From: Boswellia sacra
Taxonomy: Eukaryota > Streptophyta > Magnoliopsida > Sapindales > Burseraceae
Reading direction: 5' to 3'
Assembly (NCBI GenBank): GCA_013180625.2
Contig: SNVD02009882.1
Coordinates: 1 to 64,000 of the forward strand
Length of the DNA: 64,000 nt
The position numbers and the translations under genes were made by a program. The notes under the pieces are model-generated. The model was not told where the DNA came from and ran no database searches. It saw nothing but the letters and a program-made list of their open reading frames with translations. Positions 12,038 to 24,500 of the stretch are shown in pieces (position 1 is the first letter of the stretch; each line of letters starts with the position of its first letter).

Positions 12038-12595
12038 CTAATGTGATAGATATTTTCATATTAACTAGATTGTCATTCATGCTCCGAAACCGAAAAGGCG
12101 TTAAAAGTGATCTTAAAACAAAACGTAACCTTACAGCGAATAAAAAAATTTTAAAAAAATTAAAATGAAAAAATTCCTCGGCTTGCCTATTACACTATAA
12201 GACAAAACACATTTACCTAGAAATTAGAATTTCAACATCTTATACAAATTAGAACAATGAAAATTGTGAGAGCCCTGCCAAAATCCATCAGCTCTTTTAA
12301 CTCTTAGCCATCGAAAGACATTTGTAGATATAGGATATATAGAATCACAAATTTGAGTAAGTATATAACTCTATAATTAAAAAATTAGTTTTCTATTTAG
12401 AAAATCACATGTATATATCATAATATAAATGCATGCATAATACTCACGGACACGCAAGGGCAGTGGAAAGTGAACTTTTCGATAGCTTATTGAATACTTA
12501 TGGAACAAAACACTCTCTTGTCTTATAAGTTTGCCACACTATCGTTAGGAATATTAATTGATTGTTTAATTACTAGTTAGCATATATCCTTTAGA

Positions 12596-13393
12596 TTAAT
12601 ATTGATCAATTGTTAAAATTTGATTATATGGCAAGTAAATATAAATGCAATCATTGAATGCATCTAGAATAAACAACAATTAAGTTGAATAATTAATGAT
12701 CTTTTTCACTCTTCAATCTTCTTTCTTTTGTCTTTACATCCTCTCTCTCCTAATTTAGGTATAATTTAAATTATTTCTTAAACAATTTTAAAATAAAATA
12801 ATCGATAAAAATATTTTTTTATTATGTTAATTATTAAAATTATTCCTCGATCCATAACTTAATGTTCATTGAAGACCAGCTAACCAAACAGGGACAGGAA
12901 AATAACAGATAATTGACAGAATAATAATCAATTTCACTTGCTTAACCACCATACACAACAGTAGTATAAACACAAAAGAAAACATAGCCATAGCCATAGC
13001 CATAGCTGAGCAACGAGTTCTCAAGAACAAAAACACTCTAAGCTAGAGATAATAATAATAAATAAATATTGTCTTAAAAAATTATTTTAACGGTTGCAAA
13101 CATGGCATAAAATTGTATATTAGTATTATCTTAATTTTATTTTCATTGATTATTTTAATCATTAACCTTATTAAATAATATTTCTATTGATTATTTTATT
13201 AAAAATTATTTAAGGTATAATTTAAATTATACTTAAATCATAGGAGATAGAGGATGTAAAGACAAAAGAAAGAAGACCGGAGAAAGAAAAAGATCATTAA
13301 TTGCATAACTTAATTGTTATTCATTCTAGGTGCATTTAATGATTGCATTTATATTAACTTGTTATATAATCAAATCTTAACCATTAATATTAA
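12596..13393. mobile_element. Foldback element with ~230-bp inverted arms
   Basis: The left arm (12596-~12835) and right arm (~13165-13393) are imperfect reverse complements. Shared words include TTTGATTATAT, ATATAAATGCAATCATT, TTAATGATCTTTTTC, CTTCTTTCTTTTGTCTTTAC and AATTTAAATTAT. The loop (~12840-13160) includes four tandem CATAGC hexamers at ~12985-13010. Arm A of the segmental duplication lacks the whole unit, so it is an insertion. Long arms without coding capacity fit a Mutator-like or foldback MITE. A target duplication could not be set with confidence. Confidence 0.65.
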
Positions 13394-13740
13394 AAAAAAA
13401 AGTGCAATTACACATTTTTCACTTGTTATCACTATTGAGGAATTGATAATTTATTACTATCATCGTGAGTTACATAACTCTTCAATTTATCACTCTTAAT
13501 GAATATATCATTCATTAAATGTGTGTGTATATATCCATTTTCTCATCTCCAAAATTTTATCATCTAATTTTTTTTTCTCTTTACACTTAGCTAGATCTCA
13601 ACACTAACCCCAATAATTTTCTTTTTCTTTCGTACGATTTTTCACTCCTCTAAAAAACCTCCATTTCTATAGTCTGCTCAACAAAAATAGTTCCAGTAGT
13701 AACAAGAATCATTCTATATCGATAAGCTTATGTATGAATT

Positions 13741-16390
13741 TTTATATTCTCAAAGTGGACTATAGACTTGGTATTACACTAAAAAATTATTGGCTCAACT
13801 AGCTTTTCAGTAATTTCATTTAAGGGTGTTTTATTAATAATAATTAAAACAAAAAAAAAACTTACAGGTGTTAAATGATATAATGAATAAGCTATTTAGA
13901 ATCAGCTTTGCAAAAGATGATTGGGAATTAGTTTTGTTTGCAAATCACAATCTGAATCCCCTAAGGGCCTAACCTGCAAGGCTGAAAGCAAAACGGCTAT
14001 GAGGCCTGTAAATTGCTTTGGGCTGAAATCAGAGGTAGAATACCAACGACCCCACCATTGAACCCTGAAAAAGATGATAAAAAAAAGGCTACTTGAACCC
14101 CATCATGTAACTAAATAACCCCCATGTATAATTTATGTGAGAGGAAAATGGTAAACAAAATAAGTGCTTTTTGAAACCCACCTTCTACTGTTAAAAAAAA
14201 TGCTCTCTCTCGGGAAAGGTGGGGCTTGATTTTGTAAATAGAGGATATCATTGGAAGTATAACATATGTATATTGTATCCTTTTCTTTGAAAATATAGTT
14301 TATGTCAGAGAAAGCATAAGTAATTTTGATCAAAGGAATTGATCCAGTGTTAATAAGATGGAGATGATGTTAACAAAGAACCTAAAGCCTACAAAAGATA
14401 CGTTATTAGATAGGACCTGAGACGTTTGTGGCAGAGTTTACTAACATCTATTTCCCATGATTCAATATCTCATGAAGGAATCCAATTAAATTAAATACTC
14501 AACAAATATTTCCAGTTAAGCTTATGATTTGTTGAGCTAGAATGAAGACAGTCAGTCAGATAGTTTGTGGAAAGCTAGTGAATGATATCCCAATATATCT
14601 ACATGATAGAGAGTTGATAGAAAAATAAAGAAAGATAGAAATGATTGATGTAATGGCTCACATGTTGGGGAAAACTTTTAGAACAAGAAGACCATGAATC
14701 TGTTTCTTTAGGTTGGGCTTTAAAATGGCTGTCTCTGTATGAAAATGCCACAAGAATATCAACAGCAAAACCATGAAAAAGCAAGATAAGGATCTAGGCA
14801 AGCAAACAAACCCTTCACGGGCCCCCACACGCCACAGGACACAAATTGGAATTTACGTTTGAAATAAAGGATGCGCTATATTTCTCTCTCACTCAAATCA
14901 CCACCATGAATATATTAACAATTGAAAAAGGAGCTATAACTTCACAACAAAAAAGATAAAATCGGAGATATGCATAGAGCATTTGCAGCAAGAACATTCC
15001 AGCCAACTAACCCAAACGCACATCGGCAAGGGCTAATGGGATATCTTGTCCCCATTATTTCTTCCTAGCTACCGCATAGGTTACTATCAGTATCTTTGAG
15101 CAAAAGCTATGATCAGATTCAATCCATGCTTTAACTATTTCCTTTTAAGAAAAAAATAGCATCTGAATTCATACATTATCTATTAATTTGGAAAAATAAA
15201 CAAAATAAAAAGGCAAACGCCAAGAAACTATGCTATAAATTGCTAAGAATATTTTTCATATCAACATGAAAAGATGTTTCTTGTGAGTGGAAAGGCTATG
15301 TATATGGATGTTCAATGTATGTAGATATATCTCGTGTTCTTACAGGATAGTAAACCTCAGCTTGAAAGACCTTTTGTTGGCAAAGGTGAGTAGGATAAGA
15401 CAAATTAATTTGGTGCCCCTCCAAGCGAAAAGTACTTCAACGGATTGTGATGAAATCGAAGTCACCATTAATCTTGAATTAATCTGCTGATTCTACTAAT
15501 AAGAAAAGCAAAATCCAATAACCAGAATCTGTTTTTTTTTTTTATCATCATTATATAAACGTATATTTTTCTTTACGATATATATATATATATATATATA
15601 AAACATTGGTAACATTGCTCAACTGTTCATTTATTAACTTCTTCAGTAAACCCCCTAAAGTTTCTGTCGTTGCTTGTTCGTCCTATAAACGTATATTTTA
15701 TATGTGTGTGTGTGTGTGTTCATCCGAATTTATAATTACCTAAATATACATGCAAGGAAAACAATTGATTTCATGACGACTAAATTAAGCTATTGCAGCA
15801 AATGATCAACATATTAACCTAGGTAATGCGTAATTATTAATTACAACCAAAACAATTAAAATATATATTATATGGATATATATATATTGGTGAATTTCAT
15901 TGAAAGAGTGCAATAAACTAATGACATTATATAACCCTCTCTCAGGCAATTAATATTATAAGTTCTTCAGAAACTTTAGTAGGTTGGAAGGGATAAACGA
16001 CAACCGCTAGAAACATATAAAGATGAAGAATAGTAGAAAGCAGGAGGAGGTGATGGAAATTGGGTTGCATATGGTGAAGTATGATCATGGCTTTGAGGCT
16101 CGTAATTTATTCGTATAACCGTGCAAGTGTATGCATTTATAATCATTTCTTCTGCAAGTTAATCCAGAATGAGACTTATAGCAAAAATGGAGCTTAAAAT
16201 TATTTAGATCAGTAACTATCAATATCAAAACTGTTTAGCAAGCAAGCTGAACATATATGAAGCAAAATTCTTAATCTGCTAAAGGAGAAAGTGCTGGTTT
16301 TTCCTAAGAAATCTAGTTAAATTGCTGATAGTTGATCAGCAAGCTGGTTAAATATTAGCTTATCACATGCACAATTGTTGCCGGTATTTT

Positions 16391-16473
<83 letters not shown>

Positions 16474-17306
16474 CTTCCATTTTACTTTTAATTTGTTCAC
16501 ACATCCAGTCATAATATTCATTTAATTAGCAATGTGCTGCTATATTTTTTGACATTCATCAAGTACTAACTACTATGATTGTCTTATTATGTAACCATTT
16601 ATTAGCCAATTGCATTAGTCAATAGAAAAGGTTATCAAAAACTGCCATGCAACGCAGCAATGGTAGGTTTACATGGTTGCAAATTGCAATAATGGACAAA
16701 TCACTGTATACAGACACAAGATTATTACTGGCTAGACTACAACGAGATTAGCATCAGCAACAAAGTAATTAATTATATTAATTAAGCGCTGCTTATGCAA
16801 ACAAACTCAAACTCCCAGTCCCAGAGTATTACAATTTAACACTGCTCAAACTGATAACATGTACGTACGAGTTTGCTGATGATAAAAAGACACACATTGT
16901 ATTATCATATCATAAGCTAGCCAGAAAACGATATAGGGATAAAATATTCATATAATTCAACAGCTAGCAATTCAGAACAAACAGCTACAACTGCCTTGTT
17001 TGACGACATCCATGTCAAATATCTTATGGAATGTCTTACTAGAAGTAGAAGCAGTTGTGATATGTAAAATAAGATCAAAGAACATGGCCCCTGCTAGTAC
17101 CTAGTAACTTAATTTTCTGTACAAAACCCCAACAAAGGGAAGAATCATGAATCCCATGGACGATCCATGCATGCATTTATGTAATAAACCCAGAACCAAT
17201 GATCCTTCACTGACATCTATATTCGTATTATAATATATATCATGATAATTATAACAAAAGATCATTAGAGAGCACAATATATAGATATATATGATATTTT
17301 ATGCGC
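13741..17306. other. Intergenic, no gene recognised
   Basis: Mixed AT-rich sequence. Short open frames such as 15287-15490 plus and 14599-14784 minus show no motif, no splice partners and no family resemblance. Simple repeats occur at 15579-15602 (TA), 15704-15719 (TG) and 16391-16470. The 3' flank of the minus-strand gene at 17307 occupies the right end. Confidence 0.5.
16391..16472. repeat. Compound CT/TA microsatellite
   Basis: About 18 CT dinucleotides run directly into about 14 TA dinucleotides, an AA interruption, and then more TA. A compound tract of this length is expected to be polymorphic between individuals. Confidence 0.95.
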
Positions 17307-17888
17307 TTAGAAGGCTTTCTGATAGAACCCATGAATCCTCTTCCATGACTCTTCCCTCTGCATCTTCAACTGCTTGTAGAAGTTCCCAATGAACGTCTCA
17401 GCTTTGGTAAATAGCTCTTGCCCACTAATCCCACCAGCGACCTCTTCATCTTCCTCCTCGTACTTCTCTGCAACCACCTCCTCAGCTGCCTCAGTCTCCC
17501 CACTTCCAATGAAGAAAAGGCTTGGCGTGGAGGGACACTTTTTCACCTTATCCACCTTAGGTACACTTGCAGGGAGCTTCTGAGACACAGATTTCTCAAC
17601 AACTCTAGCCTTATTTTCACTACCTGGAGGACTAGCCTTAGCCTCAGCAGATCCGTCCTGGGCTGCCGCTGCAGGTTTTGGTGCTACAAAAACATAATGT
17701 TTCCTGTCCTCAGGAGGTTTGGAGAACACTGACAGAAGGCCAGCCTCTGCTCCAAGCGCTACAATGAGGAGATTAATGATGACGTAGAGATAAGTTGGCC
17801 TCGTTGAGGAGGACAAGAGAGGGGTTATGAAGAGAAGCGCTGCTAGAAAACAGAGCATCAAGATTTGAGTCTTCTTGAACTTGTTCAT
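17307..17888 (-). CDS. DUF4408/DUF761-domain membrane protein
   Basis: Single-exon gene of 193 residues. A short basic start (MNKFKKTQ) precedes a hydrophobic segment (~8-26). Next come SSSTRPTYLYV and a second hydrophobic segment (~33-52), the arrangement of DUF4408. The middle is Ala/Pro/Lys-rich and probably disordered, with a Glu-rich acidic stretch at ~134-150. The last ~38 residues (ELFTKAETFIGNFYKQLKMQ…) match DUF761, which usually ends plant proteins of this kind. The molecular function of the family is not established; members respond to stress or pathogens or are abundant in cotton fibre. A TATA-like TATTTATAT lies ~125 bases upstream (18012-18020, minus). The ATG is the only in-frame start before the hydrophobic segment. 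Confidence 0.82.
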   Translation of the reverse strand: MNKFKKTQILMLCFLAALLFITPLLSSSTRPTYLYVIINLLIVALGAEAGLLSVFSKPPEDRKHYVFVAPKPAAAAQDGSAEAKASPPGSENKARVVEKSVSQKLPASVPKVDKVKKCPSTPSLFFIGSGETEAAEEVVAEKYEEEDEEVAGGISGQELFTKAETFIGNFYKQLKMQREESWKRIHGFYQKAF

Positions 17889-20290
17889 GGTTTCGATTGT
17901 CAGCTCAGTGATTGAGTACTGAAATAAGGGTGATGATGATGAGAATGCTTGAAATATTAGAAGATTAGGAAGAATTTGTGGTAGTAAAGATCAAGCAGAA
18001 GCTTATGAAGATATAAATAGAGAGATCACCAGAGAGAGTTTGATAGATAGAAGCATAATATAATATATAGTTGTTTAATAATTAATTACGAAGAATGAAA
18101 AAGACTGCATGGATGTTATTAATTTGTCAAAAATGAAAAAGACAGAAGTGTAGACGAAATTATGAAGTCTTTATAGGATGAATACTGAACTGTGAACTGT
18201 GAACGCACGTAAAAGCTCTTGCTGTCTGTCATTATATTTATAGGTATCTTTATCATATTAAATCATATACTAATGTTCTTTATAAATTAAAAATAATAAA
18301 ATAATATTATCAATCAACACCTTTCATTTTCGGGTTACACAAAAGGGTTCATAATCATAGAATAAATTAAAACATGCAAAGAACGAGACATTCACTTCAG
18401 CAATATCTCAAAATTAAACTAGTAATTGGAAAAGTAATTAAAAGGATTAACATGAATTAACAAGAATTAGGCTTTAGAGACAGGAGAACATGCAAGAGGG
18501 AGAAGAAGTAAATTTGATTGGACAAAGCTTGATAAGGTCGGCGAAAGCATATTCTATATTTATAAGCTCACTTTTTTTTTTTGTTTTTTTGTTTTGAACA
18601 ATAATAAATGCCTTTTGATCAGCCAGTAAGGCAGGGCTTCCCCTATTGAGGCACGATTGTGTGGTTTCCGGTGCTAAGCGATGACAAAAATTGGGGTCCC
18701 ATTTTCGTGCCTATGGAGTGGACCCTCTGGCCTTTGTTGAAGAATCGTTGATTTTGGTCGGGCCCACTACAGAATATTTGCCGCCAACTAATATAATCCC
18801 ACTTGTACTAATGCGAATGTGGTCCCCCAAGTACATTCTTGGCCCACTTTACCTAGCGGGCCTTAGATAGGCCTATGATTCGTCATTTGGTGATTTATTG
18901 CGGCCCAAGTTTGGGAATTTTTGCTTAAGACAACAACAGCCTTGAATTTTTTTTTTTTTTGGTTTAATGTGAAAGGACTTGCATACTAGTATTTTTTTTT
19001 TTTTTAATCATGGTATAAAGTTTGCCTTATAGGCAAACGACCAAACTTCAAGGTATTTTTATTTATGTCTAGATGGGATAGGGATGAATAATGTCCTAAT
19101 TATATTATCAATTTGTCTCTCCTCTCTCTTTTCGAAAAAGTTTAATGAATTCATGAGTTGGTTAGACTATTCTTATGACATCCTAGATTTTTTCTTTTCT
19201 CACTAGTATCAAACACATGCACACAAGTAGCATAGAAAGCAAAGTTAATTTAAAAAGCAAAGGTTATATGCAAATGCTTTATCTACTTTTGGAAGAATTT
19301 TGATTTATGAACCCAAGAAAAGTGGATGAAGAAAAGGGAAGCATGGCTATTAGCCTATTTGCACTTTCCAAACATCATATCTATAGTATATATCATGTCA
19401 TCAACCGTATTGCAATGCGCATGTTATGCTCAAGTATATCCATATTGTTATAAAAATTCCGCACCTCTTTTTATATCATCTTTGAACTATTACGTAGTTA
19501 TCTCCAAAAAAGCATAGATCACAATAGATTAACACTAGTCTAGTCAATTATGGTGTACTACACCACACACCGACCCACTTGGGTCCCATAGTAGATATCA
19601 TCTACGATAATGGAGACAAGATCAACTAGGAAGAAGAGTTGGAGTCTTAATACATTAGCCAAGAGATTCCCTGTAATCTTCCACAAGCAAATCTTTTGCA
19701 TCTCACCAAGTTTTCAAATTCATCTCATTTCTTGCGTTGCCTCTCTTGGTTAAAGCCGAATGGTTTCACTTTTATCTTCACCATTTCCATGCATAATCAT
19801 TCTTATCAAGGAACATGATCCAGCCGTGTGCCAACCAATCACCATTTTTACTTTTGGTGGACTTTATCCAACTCATGCTCGCCTGTCTCTCCACTTCTTG
19901 GCAACTTGCTTCCAGAATTGAAATAGCACCTATGAGAGGTTCGAGAGCTACGCTCTCTGGAAGTTTCATTAATGACAAGACGTTTGATTATTTACAATAA
20001 CATTTATCCGCTTTTTACTTGAGAAATCTTATAGTATTCAATGTCGTGTTATCCTCGTATCTATGTGTTTCTGTACCGCACCCAGTGAGTGTTTTAATTA
20101 CTGTGAAACAATCACTAGTTTTGTCCTCGCCACAAAAATTAGAACAAGCTGGTCCGCAGCGTGTGGTGTTTGTGGACGAATATCCTGCTTGTTGCGCTTT
20201 TGTGGAGGGCATTTATTGTCGTGAACAGCCGAAGTAAAAAACAGAAAAATTAGCCCATTTCACCGCAACTAACGTTGAGTCATACTACGT
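17889..20290. other. Intergenic, no gene recognised
   Basis: 17.9-18.3 kb is the upstream region of the DUF4408/DUF761 gene. 18.6-18.9 kb is less AT-rich but has no coding signal. 19.5-20.24 kb has overlapping open frames on both strands (19778-19978 and 20015-20212 minus; 19815-20000 and 20019-20237 plus). I tried to read these as a reverse transcriptase or RNase H remnant without success. Confidence 0.45.
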
Positions 20291-20309
20291 TATTATTGTT
20301 ATTTTATAC

Positions 20310-20590
20310 ATCAATTTTTAAATTTATATAAAGTTATAAATAAATGTGTAAAAATTATAAATTAATATATAAAAATTATAAATATAATTTTTATATGTTT
20401 AGTTACAATTTTTTTAAATGAATGTTTAAAAATTGTGAATGAATTTATAAAAATTGTAAATAATATGTGTAAAAATTATAAATGAATATGTAAAAATTAT
20501 AAATACAACTTTACAAATTTATTTATAACTTTTACTTATTTATTTATTATTTTTACACATTTATTTATAACTTTTACATAATTTAAAAAA
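20310..20590. repeat. AT-rich inverted/tandem repeat
   Basis: Multiple copies of TAAAAATTATAAATGAATATG-like units lie on the left, and their reverse complements (ATTTATAACTTTTAC) on the right. They can fold into one long, imperfect hairpin. No terminal signature allows a family assignment. Confidence 0.6.
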
Positions 20591-21539
20591 GTGCAGATCC
20601 ATCAGGTATAGCATAACCACACCCAATAATAACACACCCAATAATAAGGGCTTCCACCTGTTAAATACTGTTGCATATCCTGCATAAGAAAATGACACCT
20701 AACATTGGCGCAAGCTGCTGTTATATCTTTAACCCCAAAAAGAAAATCAAATCGTAATCGAGCAAGAGCTGAAATTCAACTCCATGACAACAGCTCTATT
20801 CCGCTAAGTCAGAATCCCCAGGTCACCCTTATTTAAGGTGATCCAGACGTCTATATAAAACACAGCACAAGTATATTTCATTCACCTATACGAAATGATC
20901 CTCATTGCAAGTTTGCGTCACAAATTTGGTTGGCCTTTTTCCTAGCTAAGAGTGTTATTTACTCCCCCACAAGAGAAAATATGGCTGGCTTTCTCATTCT
21001 AGCTTCGAGCCAACCTCAAGGGATGGATGCCTTAACCACTGCAAGACAAACTTCAAAAAGTTGCAAGTATAAGCAATCCTTTTAACTGGCAATTTTCGCC
21101 TTGACAGTTGACACCGCCAGCTCACTTCATTCATCAAAGAAGTAAATCTCATTGATTGTATCAAGAAGATGGAATATACATAAAAGATAATAGTATAGAC
21201 AACTTGAAACAAGACATCTACCTTTACAACTTGACATTCAACCAACAGTTCTTTGAGGTAACACAAAGTACTTGATTAGGTACATGTAATGTCATTTAGA
21301 AGTGGGAATATTACAAAACAAACAAGCATATACCTCAGCCACCCTTGGTACTCTCATCTGAATTTGTATTCACAAATGTACAAGCAGAAAACATCATGCC
21401 ATTGTATGAAAATATATATCTACATGGCGCCTACATCTTTTTTGCCCATGCATATTTGATGGGCCACCAAAACCCAACATGCAGAGAAACACACACGATA
21501 TTCTACTAAACGAATTCAAAAAGAAGCATCATGTTCTAG
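20591..21539. other. 3' flank of CAP-H, no gene recognised
   Basis: The stretch includes an open minus-strand frame at 20994-21266 with no recognisable domain. It probably contains the 3' untranslated region of CAP-H. Confidence 0.4.
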
Positions 21540-24500
21540 CTATGATTGATCATGGACCACTTTCTCAGTGTTTTGGTGTGCAGAAGTTAGATGTATACTG
21601 AGATCATCTAAACCGAGGCAGTCACGGATGATTAAACCGTGCTCATTGGCCAAATGCAGAAGGCAAATGAAACATAAATGGGGAGAAATATCTTTTAGAG
21701 CTGCAGCCCGGCAATCAACAGAAAATGTGGCCAATGCATGTCTGAAAGATACTGTGTCTATGCACACCTTTTAAAAAGAAATATACCGTCCATAATGAGA
21801 AAATATATTATAGACAGTTCAAAATTAGCATAGAAAAACAATCATCAAAGTTGCACTGTGAAGCCGGAAAAAAAATATAATAAATTGCCAAAAATAAATA
21901 AATAAGTAATCATGAGTAGCAATATAAGTGGTACTTAAATAATGTTGAATCTATCAAAGGTATCAAAAAAGTAGATCATCGTGAAGCAGTTTACATCCAT
22001 GAAAGTAAATATGTTACGCTGCAAATCAAGTAATAGAAAGAAAGAAATTGAAACCTCCAACAATTGCAATAAGGAGATTAAGTAGGCTAATTGAAGAAAG
22101 ATATAAGCCTAAAAGTTAAATGTAATACCAATTGATATAACAAATATATGCCATGATAAGATGCACATAAAATTCTAAAAGAATGATTTTCCCTAAAATG
22201 AATTAAACAAGAGAGTAAGATGCTCACTGATCCTGGAAGTTCACTGATTCCTTGTATATGATCCCATAGTGCTTCCTTTAGCACATGCGCATCTACTTTG
22301 TTAGAAGTCTTGTTGTATTCAACTTCAATTTTATCTACCTGAAATCCCAAGACCAGAAAATAATAAAACTTAATTATAGTTTGTCATCTTAATAATTCAG
22401 AGAATAAAATCTAATGATAAATCTTAGCAGACGCAAATATACCAAAGAAATCACCTGAAAGAATTTACAGCATTAAGTAACGAAATAGAGGCTTACTTAT
22501 GATGACAATCTTTGCATTTCCAATAAGTATTTTGTATTTTTGTTTTCCTATAGGAGCCTCAGTGTTAAGCAACTCAAACTCCACCAATCCAGATCCAGAG
22601 GAGATCATTATTGTTGCTTACTATTACTATTATCTTTTATAACTCCAACTTTCAACCCAAAAATATTAATCCCCATAAAAATATAAATTTTAATTATTTT
22701 GAAATCTTTAAAACTGAAAATCCTTAAGCCTATACCAGCAATCAGTTTTTGAAATACCTATTCGCCTAACACGGAAGGCCAGCAGCATTGGCTTGAATTG
22801 AAAATCACAAACCTGGCAAGGCAGAAAGACAAGCCCATCCAACTCTCCAACATCATTAAAAATGCATCCTTCATCATATCGGCCACTAAGCACACTCTCG
22901 TCATCCGATGATGGCAAAGCTCCAGCATAATCATAGTTCTGTTGCCACGAACCATTTGGAAAATAGTAGGAAGACAAATATTACACATTTTGATCTCTCC
23001 GTGAATGTCCAAGAGACACAGGAGGTGCTTCCCATGCTATTAAAAGCTGTAAAAAGCTTATGCCATTAACAAAAAAAGGAAGAAATTCAACATGCTTTTC
23101 CCCAAAGTGATTATTATCTAAGCATAGAACATCAGACCCTTGCCCTGATACATAGATATTTAGGGAACATGAAAGCAGACTGAAAAAACAAACTTAAGTG
23201 AATCTTCAAAATAATACGCCCAACTTTCCACAAATGATAATCTAATAGGCCAGTTACTGACAACAGTAACCTAAGCCAAACACCAATGATACACAACGAG
23301 AGGTAATAGCAATAAATCAACAAAATCATACCCAGCTTTGGAAGTGAAAACTTCGTCCTATTCCTTACATAACAGCTGTGATCGAACCAAATAGACCCCT
23401 CAATTCTTATTTCTTGAATCCAGATGATTTTCTCTTAGCATATATAATTTATCCTCAATTTCACTGCATTAATGGACCATTCCAGAAATGGAAGATTAAC
23501 AATCTTGCAGTTGTCCATAACCTGTTACTTGAGAATTTATCTGTATCCTAACAATCTCTGTTTACGTGAGATAGCATGCATAAACAAATAAACCTCAAAA
23601 GCTAAGAGAAAGAACAAATACCTGAAAGTTTTCTCCTTCTCTTGCCTAGACACTACAATTAGACAAGGAAATTTATCATAAACTGCTACAGAACATAAGA
23701 TATTAAAAAGAATTTGCCCACATATTGCTACTCTACGCCACTGGGGTGTTACGTAGGAGATATGCTTGCAAGGTTTGCCTGATGGACTCAGGCAGGCTCA
23801 GACTGTATTCCATAGTTTGGAGTGACATCAGTCACAGATGGGCATCTGAATAAGGTTCAATTTTTGGCAATTAGTGCTAGCAAGTAGCAATCGCACAATG
23901 AATAAAAATGTATTACCAGTAAATTGCGAAGAAACAACTTGACAAGAGTCTCAGGCTGAAAATGGCAATCTTCTGGAAGAGTGTCACTGCAAGGAGCTCT
24001 CTTCACAGGTAAAAGTAGAGTCTTGGAATTTTTGGGGGATGCAAAGATATCAGGCATTTCTACATGCAAAGCTTGCATGAAGTTGATATCAGCTTCTGTC
24101 TGGCTCTTCTTCTGTTTCTCAGTGTGGAATGCCAATCTACTTTCAGCAGTGGAACCATCCTCTGAACCAATAGAAAAGAATCATATTAGACAGTGAAACT
24201 AATAAATAACCGGGAAAAGTGACACAAGAATACAGCTTCCCTGCTGATACTCTACCGTTAAACTTCGATACTTCCAGTAATCAGCACCTGGCCATGCACT
24301 CTGTTTAGAATTAAATCCCAGCCCTTGAAACAAAAAGGTGGTAACATCCTCAAAACTCTCATCTATAGGTTCATATGCTGCATAAAAATCATTATCCTAC
24401 ACATATAAACCAAACTTACATAAGTAAATTCGCATCTTATCTCCTCTTTACTTTTCATTATAGAAAACCAGGAAAAAAAAATGAGGATTCGAAGGCGGTA

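Larger units (their letters stand above)
10560..13740. repeat. Segmental duplication, arm B
   Basis: Direct duplicate of arm A (5085-7590). It is longer because of a hAT element at 10652-12037 and a foldback element at 12596-13393. Flanking arm A sequence continues exactly across both insertions. The duplication must therefore predate these two insertions. Confidence 0.75.

Noticed and set aside
19540..20240. Possible LINE reverse transcriptase/RNase H remnant
   Set aside because: Overlapping open frames on both strands, but no catalytic or family motif could be read in any of them.
20994..21266. Minus-strand ORF downstream of CAP-H
   Set aside because: Starts from a weak codon, has no recognisable domain, and probably lies in the 3' untranslated region.
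22981..22983. TAA counted as a second nonsense codon in CAP-H
   Set aside because: It lies upstream of the position where the exon most probably began (22955), so it is likely intronic. The lost acceptor explains this region better.
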